From positions 62,001 through 126,000 of the forward strand of contig DYJD01000014.1 in NCBI GenBank assembly GCA_020723325.1: 64,000 nucleotides of DNA, read 5' to 3'. The translations under genes were made by a program, and so were the position numbers. The notes under the pieces are model-generated. The model saw nothing but the letters and a program-made list of their open reading frames with translations, did no database searches and was not told the origin of the DNA. Positions 50,038 to 59,328 of the stretch are shown piece after piece (position 1 is the stretch's first letter; every line of letters starts with the position of its first letter). This DNA is from Desulfosudis oleivorans. Lineage in GTDB: Bacteria; Desulfobacterota; Desulfobacteria; Desulfobacterales; SURF-7.

Positions 50038-52266
50038 TTACTTCTGAAAAATCATCTGAATCTGTTTGCGCCTGGCTTGACGCCTGAGCCAAACGAAAAA
50101 CCCGAACAGAATAACCAGCACAGGCATTCCCACGATATTGAATACCTTGATGCCGGTTTTCACCAGCGCATCCGTATCGTACAAGGGATTGAAGCCTTGC
50201 TCCTTGCTGCGCATGGCCGCAATTTCATCCCGGCCGTTAAGGGCATCGATCACGTTCATCAGGAAGGTGGCGTTGGGGGTCTTGCCCTCCTCATCCAACA
50301 TGTTATCTTTCAGCATTTCAGCCGAGGAGATGATAAAAATCTTGGCAGGTTCACTCTTGGCCAGGAAATCACCGGCCCGTTGGATTTTGGACAATTCCGG
50401 TTCCGCTTTTTCACCGGCCTCTTGATCCGTTGACTTGGCCTCCTGGGCGGCAGGGTCGATTTTATCAATATCCATGCCGTTTTCATCCGGTTTTTTCTCT
50501 TCTTTGGGCTTTTCCGGAATGGGTTTGCCGTCGAAAAAGCTCTGGAAGCGACCGCTCAGGAGATAAGCCAAGGGCATGCTGGATTTCTTATCCTGCTCCC
50601 GGGGCGGCTGGATGAACATGGGGTTTAGATTGATCCGGCCCTTCATTTCCCAGGCTTTGTCGGAAGAGGCCAGCAAGCGCTGGGCTTTTACATCACCGGA
50701 TTTGAGGCGCTCTTCTTCCAGGGCCAGGGGCGAAATACGCATGGCTATCAGCCCGTTTACGTTTTTCATAAAGGGCAGATCTTCATTGATGTTTTCCCGT
50801 TTGATCACCGGCGCGAAATACAAAGCGCGCTCGCCGCCACCGAACTGTTGGGGCAGCATCTGCTTGTAGCAATTTTCATCCATGACATAGGATTTGCGAA
50901 CGCTCACCCCATAGTGGGCCAACAGTTTTTCAAGCCCGGTATCCACCGGTACAAAACCGGCTCCCTGGTTGAAAAACTGCTGTTGATTGGGCGCCATGAC
51001 TTCCTTAAATGCATCCAGGAAAACGGCAATACTTCTGCCGCGCATCAGAAACTGATCGATCTGGTATAATGCGAAATCGCTCAATTTTTCCGTGGGCCTG
51101 GCGATCACAAGGCATTTCAGGCTTTCCGGAATGCTGTCTTTCTTAAGAGTTATGGGCTGGACGGAATAATTCTGCGACAACAGCCCATTGAACGCGCCCA
51201 AACCGTCCCCTTGCTGCTCCATGGGATTGAATTGATGTTTGGCTTTCATCTGAAGGGTGTCATGGTCTGCCAGATAGCCGATTTTTTCATTGATATCCAC
51301 CAGGGATTCCACATTGTCATTGATCAGGGTGTCCAAATCCTTCATATCCACCAGCTCATAGCGCGTGCCGATCAAGGGGAATTGAATCACGCTGAGCAGG
51401 GGAATCGTGGCGGTCTTCTGTCCGTAGGTCATGATGAGGCCGATGGTGCCTTCGCCGGCCGGGATGCGGCCGCCGGACAAATCCGGCCACTTCAAGCTCA
51501 TCAATTTATGCGTTTTCACGGCTTCCGCCGCAGCATTGTCCTTGCTGGGATCCACGTGGTTGAAGGCAAGCTTGCCGTAATTTTTGGCATTGAGCTTGTT
51601 GACGGTCTCCGCCAATTTTTCCGGCAGCTCCGGCAAGGCTTTCAGCCCCATGAGGGGCGCCACTTCCTTGAGGGAGGAGGACAGAAAAAGCTGAATGGTA
51701 ATCTTGTCTTTCAAGGCCAGCAGCGCGCTGATCTTGTTGTTCATCTTCTGAATGGTAGTGGTCAGGCGATACTCCAGCCCATCGGTGGAAGTGACAGCCG
51801 GAATGGTTTCAATGATGTCCCCGTGAATCAAGGCAATGCCCATGTAGGCGTTGATGAATTTGATTTCATCCCGCTCAAACTTGCGGATCTGGACCGGATG
51901 AATGCCGTATTCCTGAGCGGATTTCTGATTGCCCGGCTTTCCGGCGCCCAGTTCTTCCTCTTCCGGGCTTACATCGTAGAACTGATAATTAAAATGCCGG
52001 TTGGCGTGAATGGCATACTCGTCCAGCAAATCATGCAGGTAACGTTCGGTATTGTTGTGGGGGGCCGGCAGGTTCTTGGTGAAAAAGACTTTGACGGTCA
52101 AGGGCTCGGACAAAGTCGACACCACCCGCCGGCTCAGGTTGGAAATGGAGTATACCTTGTTGGCGGTGAGATCAAGCCGGAAAAAAAGACTTCTGCCCGC
52201 GATATTGATCAGGGCAACGATTACGAGATAAATACAAAGCTTAAAATATTTTTCAGATCGTGTCAT
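50038..52266 (-). CDS. GldG-like ABC transporter auxiliary protein
   Basis: A 742-residue protein: an N-terminal membrane segment (FKLCIYLVIVALINIAGRSLFF), a periplasmic region of the GldG/ABC_transp_aux type (LTANKVYSISNLSRRVVSTLSEPLTVKVFFTKNLPAP, then YQFYDVSPEEEE), a Lys/Glu/Pro-rich low-complexity linker around residues 565-610, and a second membrane segment near the end (VFNIVGMPVLVILFGFFVWL). The family is defined by gliding proteins of Bacteroidetes; in other bacteria the transporter's substrate is unknown. Confidence 0.88.
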   Translation of the reverse strand: MTRSEKYFKLCIYLVIVALINIAGRSLFFRLDLTANKVYSISNLSRRVVSTLSEPLTVKVFFTKNLPAPHNNTERYLHDLLDEYAIHANRHFNYQFYDVSPEEEELGAGKPGNQKSAQEYGIHPVQIRKFERDEIKFINAYMGIALIHGDIIETIPAVTSTDGLEYRLTTTIQKMNNKISALLALKDKITIQLFLSSSLKEVAPLMGLKALPELPEKLAETVNKLNAKNYGKLAFNHVDPSKDNAAAEAVKTHKLMSLKWPDLSGGRIPAGEGTIGLIMTYGQKTATIPLLSVIQFPLIGTRYELVDMKDLDTLINDNVESLVDINEKIGYLADHDTLQMKAKHQFNPMEQQGDGLGAFNGLLSQNYSVQPITLKKDSIPESLKCLVIARPTEKLSDFALYQIDQFLMRGRSIAVFLDAFKEVMAPNQQQFFNQGAGFVPVDTGLEKLLAHYGVSVRKSYVMDENCYKQMLPQQFGGGERALYFAPVIKRENINEDLPFMKNVNGLIAMRISPLALEEERLKSGDVKAQRLLASSDKAWEMKGRINLNPMFIQPPREQDKKSSMPLAYLLSGRFQSFFDGKPIPEKPKEEKKPDENGMDIDKIDPAAQEAKSTDQEAGEKAEPELSKIQRAGDFLAKSEPAKIFIISSAEMLKDNMLDEEGKTPNATFLMNVIDALNGRDEIAAMRSKEQGFNPLYDTDALVKTGIKVFNIVGMPVLVILFGFFVWLRRQARRKQIQMIFQK

Positions 52267-52281
52267 GGTGGTTCATTCTCC

Positions 52282-52986
52282 TTATTCCTTTTCCTGCATC
52301 GCCAGCTTGGCGCCGTAAAGGGCAATAAATACGACGCTAAGAAAATAGAGGATATCCCTTGAGTCGACAATTCCCTTGGAGATATTTTGAAAATGATTAT
52401 CCGCCCCCAAATAACCGATGACCCCCAGCAAGATTTGGGGGAAAAAGAAAAGCATTTTATCGATCAGGGTCAAAGTGAAGCAGATGGCCATGCCGATGAT
52501 GAAGGCAATGATTTGATTGCGGGTCAGGGAGGAGGCGAAAAGCCCGATGGCGCAATAGGCCGCGCCCAACAGCAGGGCGCCCAGGTAACCGCCGATGACG
52601 GGTCCCCAATCCAGCTTTCCCAGAAAAGCGATGGTGATGGCGTAGGATAAGGTCGGCAGCAGCAGGGCGCCCACCATGGCGATGGCCGCCAGCAGCTTGC
52701 CGATGATGACATCCAGAAAGGTCACCGGCATGGTGAGCAGGATTTCATACGAACCGATATTCAACTCCTCTGAAAACAGCCGCATGGTAATAGCCGGAAT
52801 CACAAAGGAAAAAGTAAGGGGCAACAGGTCGAAAAAATTGCGCAGGCTGGCCTGATTGTAAAGGAAAAAAGTGGAAAAAAAGAACCAGCCCGTCACCAAG
52901 AGAAAAATGGATATGACGATATAGGCAATGGGAGATACAAAGTAGTCCTTAAATTCCTTATTCAGAATGTGGGTAACTTGCCGCAT
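52282..52986 (-). CDS. ABC transporter permease (GldF-like)
   Basis: A 234-residue permease with six membrane segments (YIVISIFLLVTGWFFFSTFF, SFVIPAITMRLFSEEL with the typical IT MRLF Ser/Glu stretch, IIGKLLAAIAMVGALLLPTLSYAITIAFL). The RLFSEELNIGSYEILLTMPVT pattern is characteristic of GldF/ABC-2 permeases. Its stop is 15 bases before the GldG-like gene and its start 1 base after the ATPase stop. AAGGAG precedes the ATG. Confidence 0.9.
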   Translation of the reverse strand: MRQVTHILNKEFKDYFVSPIAYIVISIFLLVTGWFFFSTFFLYNQASLRNFFDLLPLTFSFVIPAITMRLFSEELNIGSYEILLTMPVTFLDVIIGKLLAAIAMVGALLLPTLSYAITIAFLGKLDWGPVIGGYLGALLLGAAYCAIGLFASSLTRNQIIAFIIGMAICFTLTLIDKMLFFFPQILLGVIGYLGADNHFQNISKGIVDSRDILYFLSVVFIALYGAKLAMQEKE

Positions 52987-52987
52987 T

Positions 52988-53926
52988 TCAGTTCTCCTTG
53001 GTCAATTCACGGAAGATCATTTCAAGGGACCGGCTCTCTTGTTGAAACTCCATCAACACCCAGTCCGTGGCCTTAATGGTTTGATAAACGGGCTTGCGCA
53101 GATCCAAGGCTGTTTCACAGGCGAGCTTCAGGGTGAGCAAGCCGTCGTTGTCGGCCTTGTCCGCCTCCACCCGCTTCACGCCGGTGATGGCGGCAAGCTT
53201 GCTTTTGGCTTCGTCGGGATCGGCGTTCAGCAAGCCCAGCCGGATCACGGCCTGTTGATGGGCCGATTGTTTCAGGGCCTCGGTGCTGCCGTCGGCGACG
53301 ATTTTGCCGTGGTTGATGATCACGATGCGATTACAGGTGGCTTCGGCTTCGCTGAGGATATGGGTGGACAGGATGACGGTCTTTTCCTTGCCGATGCGCC
53401 GGATGATTTCCCGGATTTCCACGATCTGGTTGGGATCCAGGCCGGAGGTGGGCTCGTCCAGCACCAGAATTTCCGGATCGGCGATCATGGCATGGGCCAG
53501 GCCGACCCGTTGCTTCAAACCCTTGGATAATTCGCCGATGGTTTTATGCATGATGTTGCCCAGGCCGCACAGATCCACCAACTGCCGGATCCGCGGAATC
53601 CTGCGGTCATGGGCCAGGCCGCGAATGTGCGCCACATAGTTCAGGTAGTCATAAACCAGCATGCTGTGATATAGCGGCGCGGATTCCGGCAAGTATCCGA
53701 TGAGCTTTTTAATCTCCAGGATATTTTCACGGATGGAAAAATCTTTCACGCGCACATCCCCGGAAGTGGGCAGAAAATATCCGGTGAGCATTCTGAGCGT
53801 GGTTGTTTTTCCGGCGCCGTTGGGCCCCAACAGCCCGAGGATCTCGCCGCGCTGGATATCCAGGCTGATCTGATCCACGGCGCACAAGTCATCATAATAT
53901 TTCGTGACATTTTCAACACGGATCAT
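52988..53926 (-). CDS. ABC transporter ATP-binding protein (GldA-like)
   Basis: A 312-residue ATPase with Walker A GPNGAGKT at 34-41, a signature LSKGLKQRVGLAHAMI, Walker B ILVLDEPTSGLD and the H-loop ILSTHILSEAE. The C-terminal ~90 residues form a regulatory domain usual for this subfamily. It drives the GldF-like permease. First gene of the operon (GGGAGGAC before the ATG), followed in order by permease, GldG-like, DUF4340 and the small protein. Confidence 0.93.
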   Translation of the reverse strand: MIRVENVTKYYDDLCAVDQISLDIQRGEILGLLGPNGAGKTTTLRMLTGYFLPTSGDVRVKDFSIRENILEIKKLIGYLPESAPLYHSMLVYDYLNYVAHIRGLAHDRRIPRIRQLVDLCGLGNIMHKTIGELSKGLKQRVGLAHAMIADPEILVLDEPTSGLDPNQIVEIREIIRRIGKEKTVILSTHILSEAEATCNRIVIINHGKIVADGSTEALKQSAHQQAVIRLGLLNADPDEAKSKLAAITGVKRVEADKADNDGLLTLKLACETALDLRKPVYQTIKATDWVLMEFQQESRSLEMIFRELTKEN

Positions 53927-54064
53927 CGCTGTCCTCCCTTATGCTTGTTCCTACACATATATAGGCTCTTTCTTTCATTTTGTTTTATTAAGATTGATGC
54001 GGCCTTTCCTATTATTATATAGCCGCACGGTTTTCAAGAAAAAATCAATGGAACTCCCCCTTGT

Positions 54065-55519
54065 CTATTTTATCAATTTGATCACCAGGAAACCCATATG
54101 GCGACGCTTGATGACCATGGAAACCGCATCCCCTTTTTTCAGCTTTTGCAGGGCCTGCTGATAGTCTTTTACGGTTTTAATCACCTGATGGTTGATTTCC
54201 TTGATGATATCCCCTGGAATGAGCTCTGCTTGCGCGCCTTTGCTGCCCGGTTCCACCCGCTCCACGATGACGCCTTCGGTTTTTTCCACATTCAGACGCG
54301 CGGACAATTCGTCGTTAAGCTCGGCAACCTGGATCCCCAATTCCGCGCCATCGGCTTTGGGCCGGGATGAATCCGCGACTTTTTGATCTTCTCTTTGGGC
54401 AATGGTCACCGGAAAATCCTTTGCCTGACCATCGCGCAGAACCGTAATGGTAATTTGCTTGCCTGCCGGTATGTCGGCGATCAGCTTGCTGAGGGTCCTG
54501 CTCTTAACGACTTTTTGACCATCCACTTTCAGAATGATGTCATTGGGCCGTATGCCGGCTTTATCCGCCGGATCTCCGGCAAAGACTTCCGTCACCAGAA
54601 CACCGGTGTCCTTGTCGATTTTATAATATTCAGCCAGGGAATCATCCAGGGATTGGATGGCGACCCCCAACCAACCGCGGCTGACCTGGCCGCTTTCCTT
54701 GAGCTGCTTGATGACATTTTTGGCGATATTGATGGGAATGGCAAAGCCGATGCCTTGCCCGCCGGCGAAGATGGCTGTATTGATGCCGATGACCTGGCCC
54801 TGCATATTGAGCAGCGGGCCGCCGCTGTTGCCTGGATTGATGGAGGCGTCGGTTTGAATAAAATCATCGTAGGGGCCGGAACCGATCACCCGCCCCTTGG
54901 CGCTGACAATGCCGGCCGTAACCGTGTGATCCAGCCCAAAGGGGTTGCCGATGGCCACAACCCATTGCCCCACCTGAAGCAAATCCGAATCACCCAGTTC
55001 GATAAAGGGAAGATCATTTTCCGCTTTCACATGAATCAAGGCAAGATCCGTATTGGGGTCCCGTCCCACGACTTCCGCCTTGAGTTCTTTTTCATTGCTC
55101 AGTTTCACCACGATCTCTTCGGCATTTTCAACCACGTGGTTATTGGTTACGATATCGCCCTGGCGGTTGATGATAAAGCCTGAGCCAAGACTTTGTTGCT
55201 TGAAATCATGGGGGGGCCTGTTGCCGAAAAAATGCCGGAAAAAATCGTTGAATTCGTCGTCTTCCGGCGCTTCATGCGGACTTTGATGAAATTCGCGGAA
55301 CATGGGGCCGGCCCCTTTGATCCTTTTAACCGTGCTGATATTGACCACAGCCTTGCCGGCCGCATCGGCCAGGGCCGTAAAATTTTCCGGCCCGCCGGCC
55401 CCCTGGGCGGAGACCGGTGGAAATACGAGGGCGATTCCCAGCAGCAATAAGGTGAGGCAGGCATGCAAGTGCGTGGATTTTTTTTGTCTGTCCGGCAATT
55501 TGGGTCGCACCTGATTCAT
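54065..55519 (-). CDS. DegP/HtrA-type periplasmic serine endoprotease (Do family)
   Basis: A 484-residue protease with a Sec signal (LTLLLLGIALVFPPVSAQG). The trypsin-like part has His128 (TNNHVV), Asp158 (DPNTDLALIHV) and Ser232 (INPGNSGGPLL). Two PDZ domains follow (DKAGIRPNDIILKVDGQKV; GAQAELIPGDIIKEINHQV). An acidic, flexible insert (EAPEDDEFNDFFRHFFGN) lies ahead of the catalytic part, as in DegP. It degrades or refolds envelope proteins. The start at 55519 has AAAAGGAG upstream and gives a full signal peptide; the frame runs on to 55585 without a better site. Confidence 0.95.
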   Translation of the reverse strand: MNQVRPKLPDRQKKSTHLHACLTLLLLGIALVFPPVSAQGAGGPENFTALADAAGKAVVNISTVKRIKGAGPMFREFHQSPHEAPEDDEFNDFFRHFFGNRPPHDFKQQSLGSGFIINRQGDIVTNNHVVENAEEIVVKLSNEKELKAEVVGRDPNTDLALIHVKAENDLPFIELGDSDLLQVGQWVVAIGNPFGLDHTVTAGIVSAKGRVIGSGPYDDFIQTDASINPGNSGGPLLNMQGQVIGINTAIFAGGQGIGFAIPINIAKNVIKQLKESGQVSRGWLGVAIQSLDDSLAEYYKIDKDTGVLVTEVFAGDPADKAGIRPNDIILKVDGQKVVKSRTLSKLIADIPAGKQITITVLRDGQAKDFPVTIAQREDQKVADSSRPKADGAELGIQVAELNDELSARLNVEKTEGVIVERVEPGSKGAQAELIPGDIIKEINHQVIKTVKDYQQALQKLKKGDAVSMVIKRRHMGFLVIKLIK

Positions 55520-55720
55520 CGTTTTACTCCTTTTCTTCGCAAAGGCCGAAAATGACAGGTTGGTGACGGCAATGAATACCGCCACACTTTAACCTCATTT
55601 TTGCGGTTGTCAAGGTGCCCTTTATTTTGAAATCGGGGAGTCTTACGTAGTTTGTCCAGGGTCGGGGTCTCAATCGGAATGGAAAGATCAGGAAAGCATG
55701 CTCTTCCATCCCTGGGGGAG

Positions 55721-55757
55721 TTGCTTCCAGGCGGGATTCGGCCGCAATGATGTCAAG
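55721..55757. repeat. Partial REP-like unit (right half)
   Basis: TTGCTTCCAGGCGGGATTCGGCC and GCAATGATGTCAAGG match the right half of the repeat at 55800. It is a degenerate or truncated copy, 45 bases upstream of the full one. Confidence 0.6.
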
Positions 55758-55799
55758 GTCGGTTTTATTTTTATGCTTGTAGCTCGATGAAAAACCCGG

Positions 55800-55876
55800 C
55801 CTTGATCATCATTTCAGCCGGGCGTTCACAGTGGGAACGGCTTCCAGCCGGGATTCGGCCGCAATGATGATCAAGG
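55800..55876. repeat. REP-like repeat, GTGGGA(A/G)CGGCTTCCAGCC family (copy 3)
   Basis: A 77-base unit with perfect 14-bp ends, CCTTGATCATCATT and AATGATGATCAAGG, and the core CAGTGGGAACGGCTTCCAGCCGGG. It starts 10 bases after the THX gene end. With copy 4 it fills most of the 55520-55886 intergenic stretch. Confidence 0.85.
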
Positions 55877-55886
55877 CCGCAAAACC

Positions 55887-55985
55887 CTATTTTTTTTCTT
55901 TGGTTTTCTTCTTTTTCGGACGGCTGACACCGGTGGTGCCGCGCCAAATTTTTCCACGCCGGGTGCGTTTATCTCCTTTTCCCAT
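55887..55985 (-). CDS. Ribosomal protein THX (bTHX)
   Basis: A 32-residue, very basic protein: [19 protein letters not shown] followed by [13 protein letters not shown]. This is the THX family signature, a small peptide that fits into the head of the 30S subunit and was first seen in Thermus. AAGGAGG lies before the ATG. It is too short for usual ORF calling and stands alone between the HtrA gene and a HAD gene. Confidence 0.92.
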   Translation of the reverse strand: MGKGDKRTRRGKIWRGTTGVSRPKKKKTKEKK

Positions 55986-56086
55986 GATTAAGCCTCCTTA
56001 GGATATTTTAAAAAAGTAGACCATACTCAACCCGCCGGTTTTTGTCAAATTTAAAATTCACCTTTTCCTCACAATGGGTTATATAC

Positions 56087-56704
56087 ATGCCCATGGGAAT
56101 CAATTGCTGTCCGCCCAAAGCCGTCCTTTTCGATTTTGACGGAACCTTGACCCTGCCAGGGGCGCTGAATTTTGCGGAAATCCGGCGGACCCTGGGCTGC
56201 CCGTTGGATAAGCCCATTTTGGAATACATTGCGGATCTGAGCGACAACCGGCAACAGCGGCGGTTGTTGGATATGCTGGAAGCATTTGAAATGCAGGGCG
56301 CTGAAAAATCAGTCCCCAATCCAGGTGCGGAACATGTGGTTCAAGCCCTGCGCGCCCGGGGGATTGCCGTGGGAATCCTAAGCCGGAACGGGATTGAACC
56401 CATTCGCAAGGCTTTCCAACATTTCAACGGGATCTGCAGCTTGGATTTTGATGTCATCATTTCCAGAAACGACCCCTACGCGCCCAAGCCTAGCCCCCAG
56501 GGAATCCATGCTGCTGCCGCGCAATGGGGGATAAGGCCCTGGGAAATGATGGTGGTGGGCGATTACATCTTCGACATCCAGGCCGGGAAAAACGCCGGCG
56601 CCGTAACGGTATTTTTGAAAAATCCCGGAGTTGTTCAGAATTTTGTGGTGGAAAGTGATTTCACGATTGCCAGTTTGGTTGAACTCCTGGCGATCATCAA
56701 CTAG
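56087..56704 (+). CDS. HAD family hydrolase
   Basis: A 205-residue HAD phosphatase: FDFDGTLTLPG (first Asp pair), ILSRNGIEPI (motif II Ser), KPSPQGI (Lys) and VVGDYIFDIQAGKNAGA (acidic motif). It resembles phosphoglycolate-type phosphatases but its substrate is not evident. The start is uncertain: ATG 56087 or 56093; the frame stays open to 56042 from a TTG. No good ribosome site. The end overlaps the convergent ATPase gene by 4 bases. Confidence 0.85.
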   Translation: MPMGINCCPPKAVLFDFDGTLTLPGALNFAEIRRTLGCPLDKPILEYIADLSDNRQQRRLLDMLEAFEMQGAEKSVPNPGAEHVVQALRARGIAVGILSRNGIEPIRKAFQHFNGICSLDFDVIISRNDPYAPKPSPQGIHAAAAQWGIRPWEMMVVGDYIFDIQAGKNAGAVTVFLKNPGVVQNFVVESDFTIASLVELLAIIN

Positions 56705-57468
56705 AAAATTACAATCTCACCATGCCGCCGCCGTTGGCGCCATCCGGCCACAAGGGCTGCAAAAAAGGCGCGGATGCTGCTTTGCTGATTTTTCATCAAG
56801 ATCTGCTTGGCCTCTTCCAGTATTTGTCCCGGCTTGCCAGCGGAAAGTCGATAAATGGTTTTCCGCTGTCGGCGCTCCAGAATCACTGGGCCGCCATGGC
56901 CATCAAAAGCCTTCTGGATCCATTGGGTTAAAAAATCATTGGTTTGGTTTTCCGTGAGGGTCGGCAAATAGATTTTTTTAATGCTGGATTGGGCCGGCAG
57001 CAGGCGCTTAACCTGGGGCAGATATTCCAGCAAGTTGGGTTCACAGAATAGAACGATTTTATCCATTCTATCTTTGGAATCTCCCTCTCGGGCAGACCTG
57101 TCCAGGCACAGCAGATGCAGAACCGCATCCAGGCCGAGCAACTGGGCATCATCGATCATCAATACCTTGGACCCGTTTTTCTTGGCAAGATACGCATCGC
57201 TCTCGCCGGTCATTAGATGCCTGGATTGGTGTTCAAGCTGCTTGCTCTGAAATGAATCCATGGTAATCCGGCAGGGTATCCAGCCGGCACTTGAAGCGGC
57301 GATGTATCTTTCTAAAAAGGTGGTCTTGCCGCTGCCCTGTTCACCGATGACCAGTATCAGGAAATCCTCCCCTTTCATCAACTTACGAAAGATGACATTG
57401 GTTTGATCAAGGGATGGAAAGAAAAAAAAGAATGGACGGTCCACAGTGCTTTTCAGTTCTTTAGCCAT
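56701..57468 (-). CDS. ExeA/MshM-like AAA ATPase
   Basis: A 255-residue P-loop ATPase: PFFFFFPSLDQTNVIFRKL start, Walker A VIGEQGSGKTTF, Walker B VLMIDDAQLLGLD and ILFCEPNLLEYL. It is like the ATPase half of ExeA/GspA (type II secretion and pilus gene clusters) without the membrane segment and peptidoglycan-binding part. Here there is a C-terminal helix (RAFFAALVAGWRQRRR) that could be amphipathic. No secretion gene is adjacent in the window, except for the PilB-like ATPase far upstream. Confidence 0.8.
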   Translation of the reverse strand: MAKELKSTVDRPFFFFFPSLDQTNVIFRKLMKGEDFLILVIGEQGSGKTTFLERYIAASSAGWIPCRITMDSFQSKQLEHQSRHLMTGESDAYLAKKNGSKVLMIDDAQLLGLDAVLHLLCLDRSAREGDSKDRMDKIVLFCEPNLLEYLPQVKRLLPAQSSIKKIYLPTLTENQTNDFLTQWIQKAFDGHGGPVILERRQRKTIYRLSAGKPGQILEEAKQILMKNQQSSIRAFFAALVAGWRQRRRHGEIVIF

Positions 57469-57770
57469 AAGAACCCCTTCCTAGCGTTCCAGCTTGCTAT
57501 CAGGCGACATCCGGTTTCCATTGACAGCCAACTGGAAACCAAGTGACTACAGAAGAAAGCAAAAACCATACCCTTTCAATCAAGAATCGGTTGGTAGATA
57601 TATATTATATTTAAATTCATGCTGTTATCAGAAGATGATTGAAAAAAACCATCCGGCTGCTTTATAGTGGAATCACCGTCCCAACGAAAAAGAGTGCGCA
57701 AAAATGGTTACCGGGCAACGGTTTTTACACCCTGGGCTTGTCCGAAAAATTTCCAGGTCAGGGAGCGGGA
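57469..57770. other. Intergenic region before the radical SAM gene
   Basis: A 300-base gap. The radical SAM frame stays open back to a TTG at 57639 but shows no homology before 57771. AT-rich around 57590-57620; no clear promoter or terminator recognised. Confidence 0.5.
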
Positions 57771-58697
57771 ATGATGACATCTTTTAAAGCGGTTTATCTT
57801 GAAACCAATGCAAGCGGCGACCTGGATTCTAAAATCGCCGAGGCCCGTTCCATCCTGGAGGACTGTGTGCTTTGTCCGCGTAAATGCCGAGTGAATCGCT
57901 CCCAAGGGGAAACCGGAATCTGCAAAACCGGAGCAAATGCCGTGGTGTGCAGCTTTCATCCCCATTTCGGCGAGGAGTCGCCTCTAGTGGGGGCCCATGG
58001 TTCCGGAACCATCTTTTTTTCCCATTGCAATCTGTTGTGCAATTTTTGCCAAAACTACGAAATCAGCCATGGGGGCGAAGGCCGGGAGGTTTCAGATGGG
58101 CAGTTGGCCCGGATGATGCTGGCCCTGCAACAGGAAGGCTGCCACAATATAAATTTTGTAACCCCCTCCCATGTGGTCCCTCAAATTCTTTCGGCATTGA
58201 AGATCGCTGTCAGCGCCGGGCTCCATCTTCCCCTGGTGTACAATACCAGCGCCTATGACCAGGTTGAAACCCTGGGCCTCCTGGAGGGGGTCTTTGATAT
58301 TTACATGCCGGATTTCAAGTTTTGGGACCCGGAAATGGCCCTTCTGACTTGCCAGGCCAGGGATTATCCCGAGGTTGCCCGAACCGCCCTCGCGGAAATG
58401 CAGCGGCAGGTGGGGGATTTGGTGATGGATGCAAACGGATTGGCCCGGCGTGGCATTCTTTTGCGGCATCTGGTGCTGCCCGATGATCTGGCCGGAACCC
58501 GTGAAATCATGGGTTTTGTCTATAAAAACATCTCGCCCCACACCTATGTCAATATCATGCCCCAATACCGGCCCTGCGGCCGGGCCTGGGAAACCAAGGG
58601 CCTGAACCGCGCCATTACGGCGGCTGAATTCGAAGCTGCCATCCAGGCCGCTGCCGGCGCAGGGATCATTCGTTTTGATCAGCGGCGATGGCGATGA
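57771..58697 (+). CDS. Radical SAM protein, PflX/COG1313-type
   Basis: A 308-residue radical SAM protein with the cluster motif CNLLCNFCQNYEIS and an N-terminal Cys set (CVLCPRKCRVNRSQGETGICKTG) that marks the PflX/COG1313 subgroup. Further marks are GTIFFSHCN, INFVTPSHVVPQIL, IYMPDFKFWD and RHLVLPDDLAGT. The subgroup is related to pyruvate formate-lyase-activating enzymes but its substrate is unknown. The start at 57771 (or the ATG 3 bases on) has GGGAG upstream. Confidence 0.88.
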   Translation: MMTSFKAVYLETNASGDLDSKIAEARSILEDCVLCPRKCRVNRSQGETGICKTGANAVVCSFHPHFGEESPLVGAHGSGTIFFSHCNLLCNFCQNYEISHGGEGREVSDGQLARMMLALQQEGCHNINFVTPSHVVPQILSALKIAVSAGLHLPLVYNTSAYDQVETLGLLEGVFDIYMPDFKFWDPEMALLTCQARDYPEVARTALAEMQRQVGDLVMDANGLARRGILLRHLVLPDDLAGTREIMGFVYKNISPHTYVNIMPQYRPCGRAWETKGLNRAITAAEFEAAIQAAAGAGIIRFDQRRWR

Positions 58698-58725
58698 ATA
58701 CCTGGATTTGAATGCCCTGACCTTT

Positions 58726-59322
58726 TCAGCAACAATTACCGGTGGAATTTATCTGACTGTGCAAAAGACCATGCACGGCCTGCATGATCATATGCACCAC
58801 CACCATGTGAACATCCTCCACCTGCTGCATATCGTTTACCGCGGCAATAAACGGTATCCGGGCCATTTGAGCCAGTTTCCCGCCTGAAAAACCGCAAAGC
58901 CCGATGGTGCGGCCCTTGTTTTGATTGGCATATTCAACGGCCCGGAGCACATTGGGTGAATTGCCTGAGCCGGAAATCCCCACCACCAGATCGCCGGGTT
59001 CAAAAAAATTTTTCAACTGCTCCACAAACACCGCTTCATAGGACACATCATTGGCCAGGGCCAGTATCGTGGGCATGTTGTCGTTCAGACAGATCATCTT
59101 GAATTTTTTGGTAAGGTCAAAGCAACAGCCCTTGTTGATGTCGCAGGCCAAATGGGAGGCGGTTGCGCCGCTGCCGCCGTTGCCCATGACAAAGATGCGG
59201 CGGCCGGCCCAGTAGGCCTCCATGAAGGCCTCGATGATTTTGGCAAAGCCCTCATGATCAAAGGCCTCCAATAGGGTTTGTAAACGTTTGATATACCCAT
59301 GGGAGAATGCTTGAAGCGCCAT
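58726..59322 (-). CDS. gmhA: Sedoheptulose 7-phosphate isomerase (SIS domain)
   Basis: A 198-residue SIS-domain protein with VMGNGGSGATASHLACDINKG, VSYEAVFVEQLKN and VGISGSGNSPNVLRAVEYA, the GmhA pattern. It turns sedoheptulose 7-phosphate into D-glycero-manno-heptose 7-phosphate. The His pair near the end (VEDVHMVVVHMIMQ) is typical of the metal/active site. In this operon with hddA and hddC it should feed a GDP-manno-heptose route. Confidence 0.9.
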   Translation of the reverse strand: MALQAFSHGYIKRLQTLLEAFDHEGFAKIIEAFMEAYWAGRRIFVMGNGGSGATASHLACDINKGCCFDLTKKFKMICLNDNMPTILALANDVSYEAVFVEQLKNFFEPGDLVVGISGSGNSPNVLRAVEYANQNKGRTIGLCGFSGGKLAQMARIPFIAAVNDMQQVEDVHMVVVHMIMQAVHGLLHSQINSTGNCC

Positions 59323-59328
59323 TTCTTT

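Noticed and set aside
57639-57770. Upstream extension of the radical SAM gene from TTG
   Set aside because: No homology to the family and no ribosome site; ATG 57771 has GGGAG and the family start.
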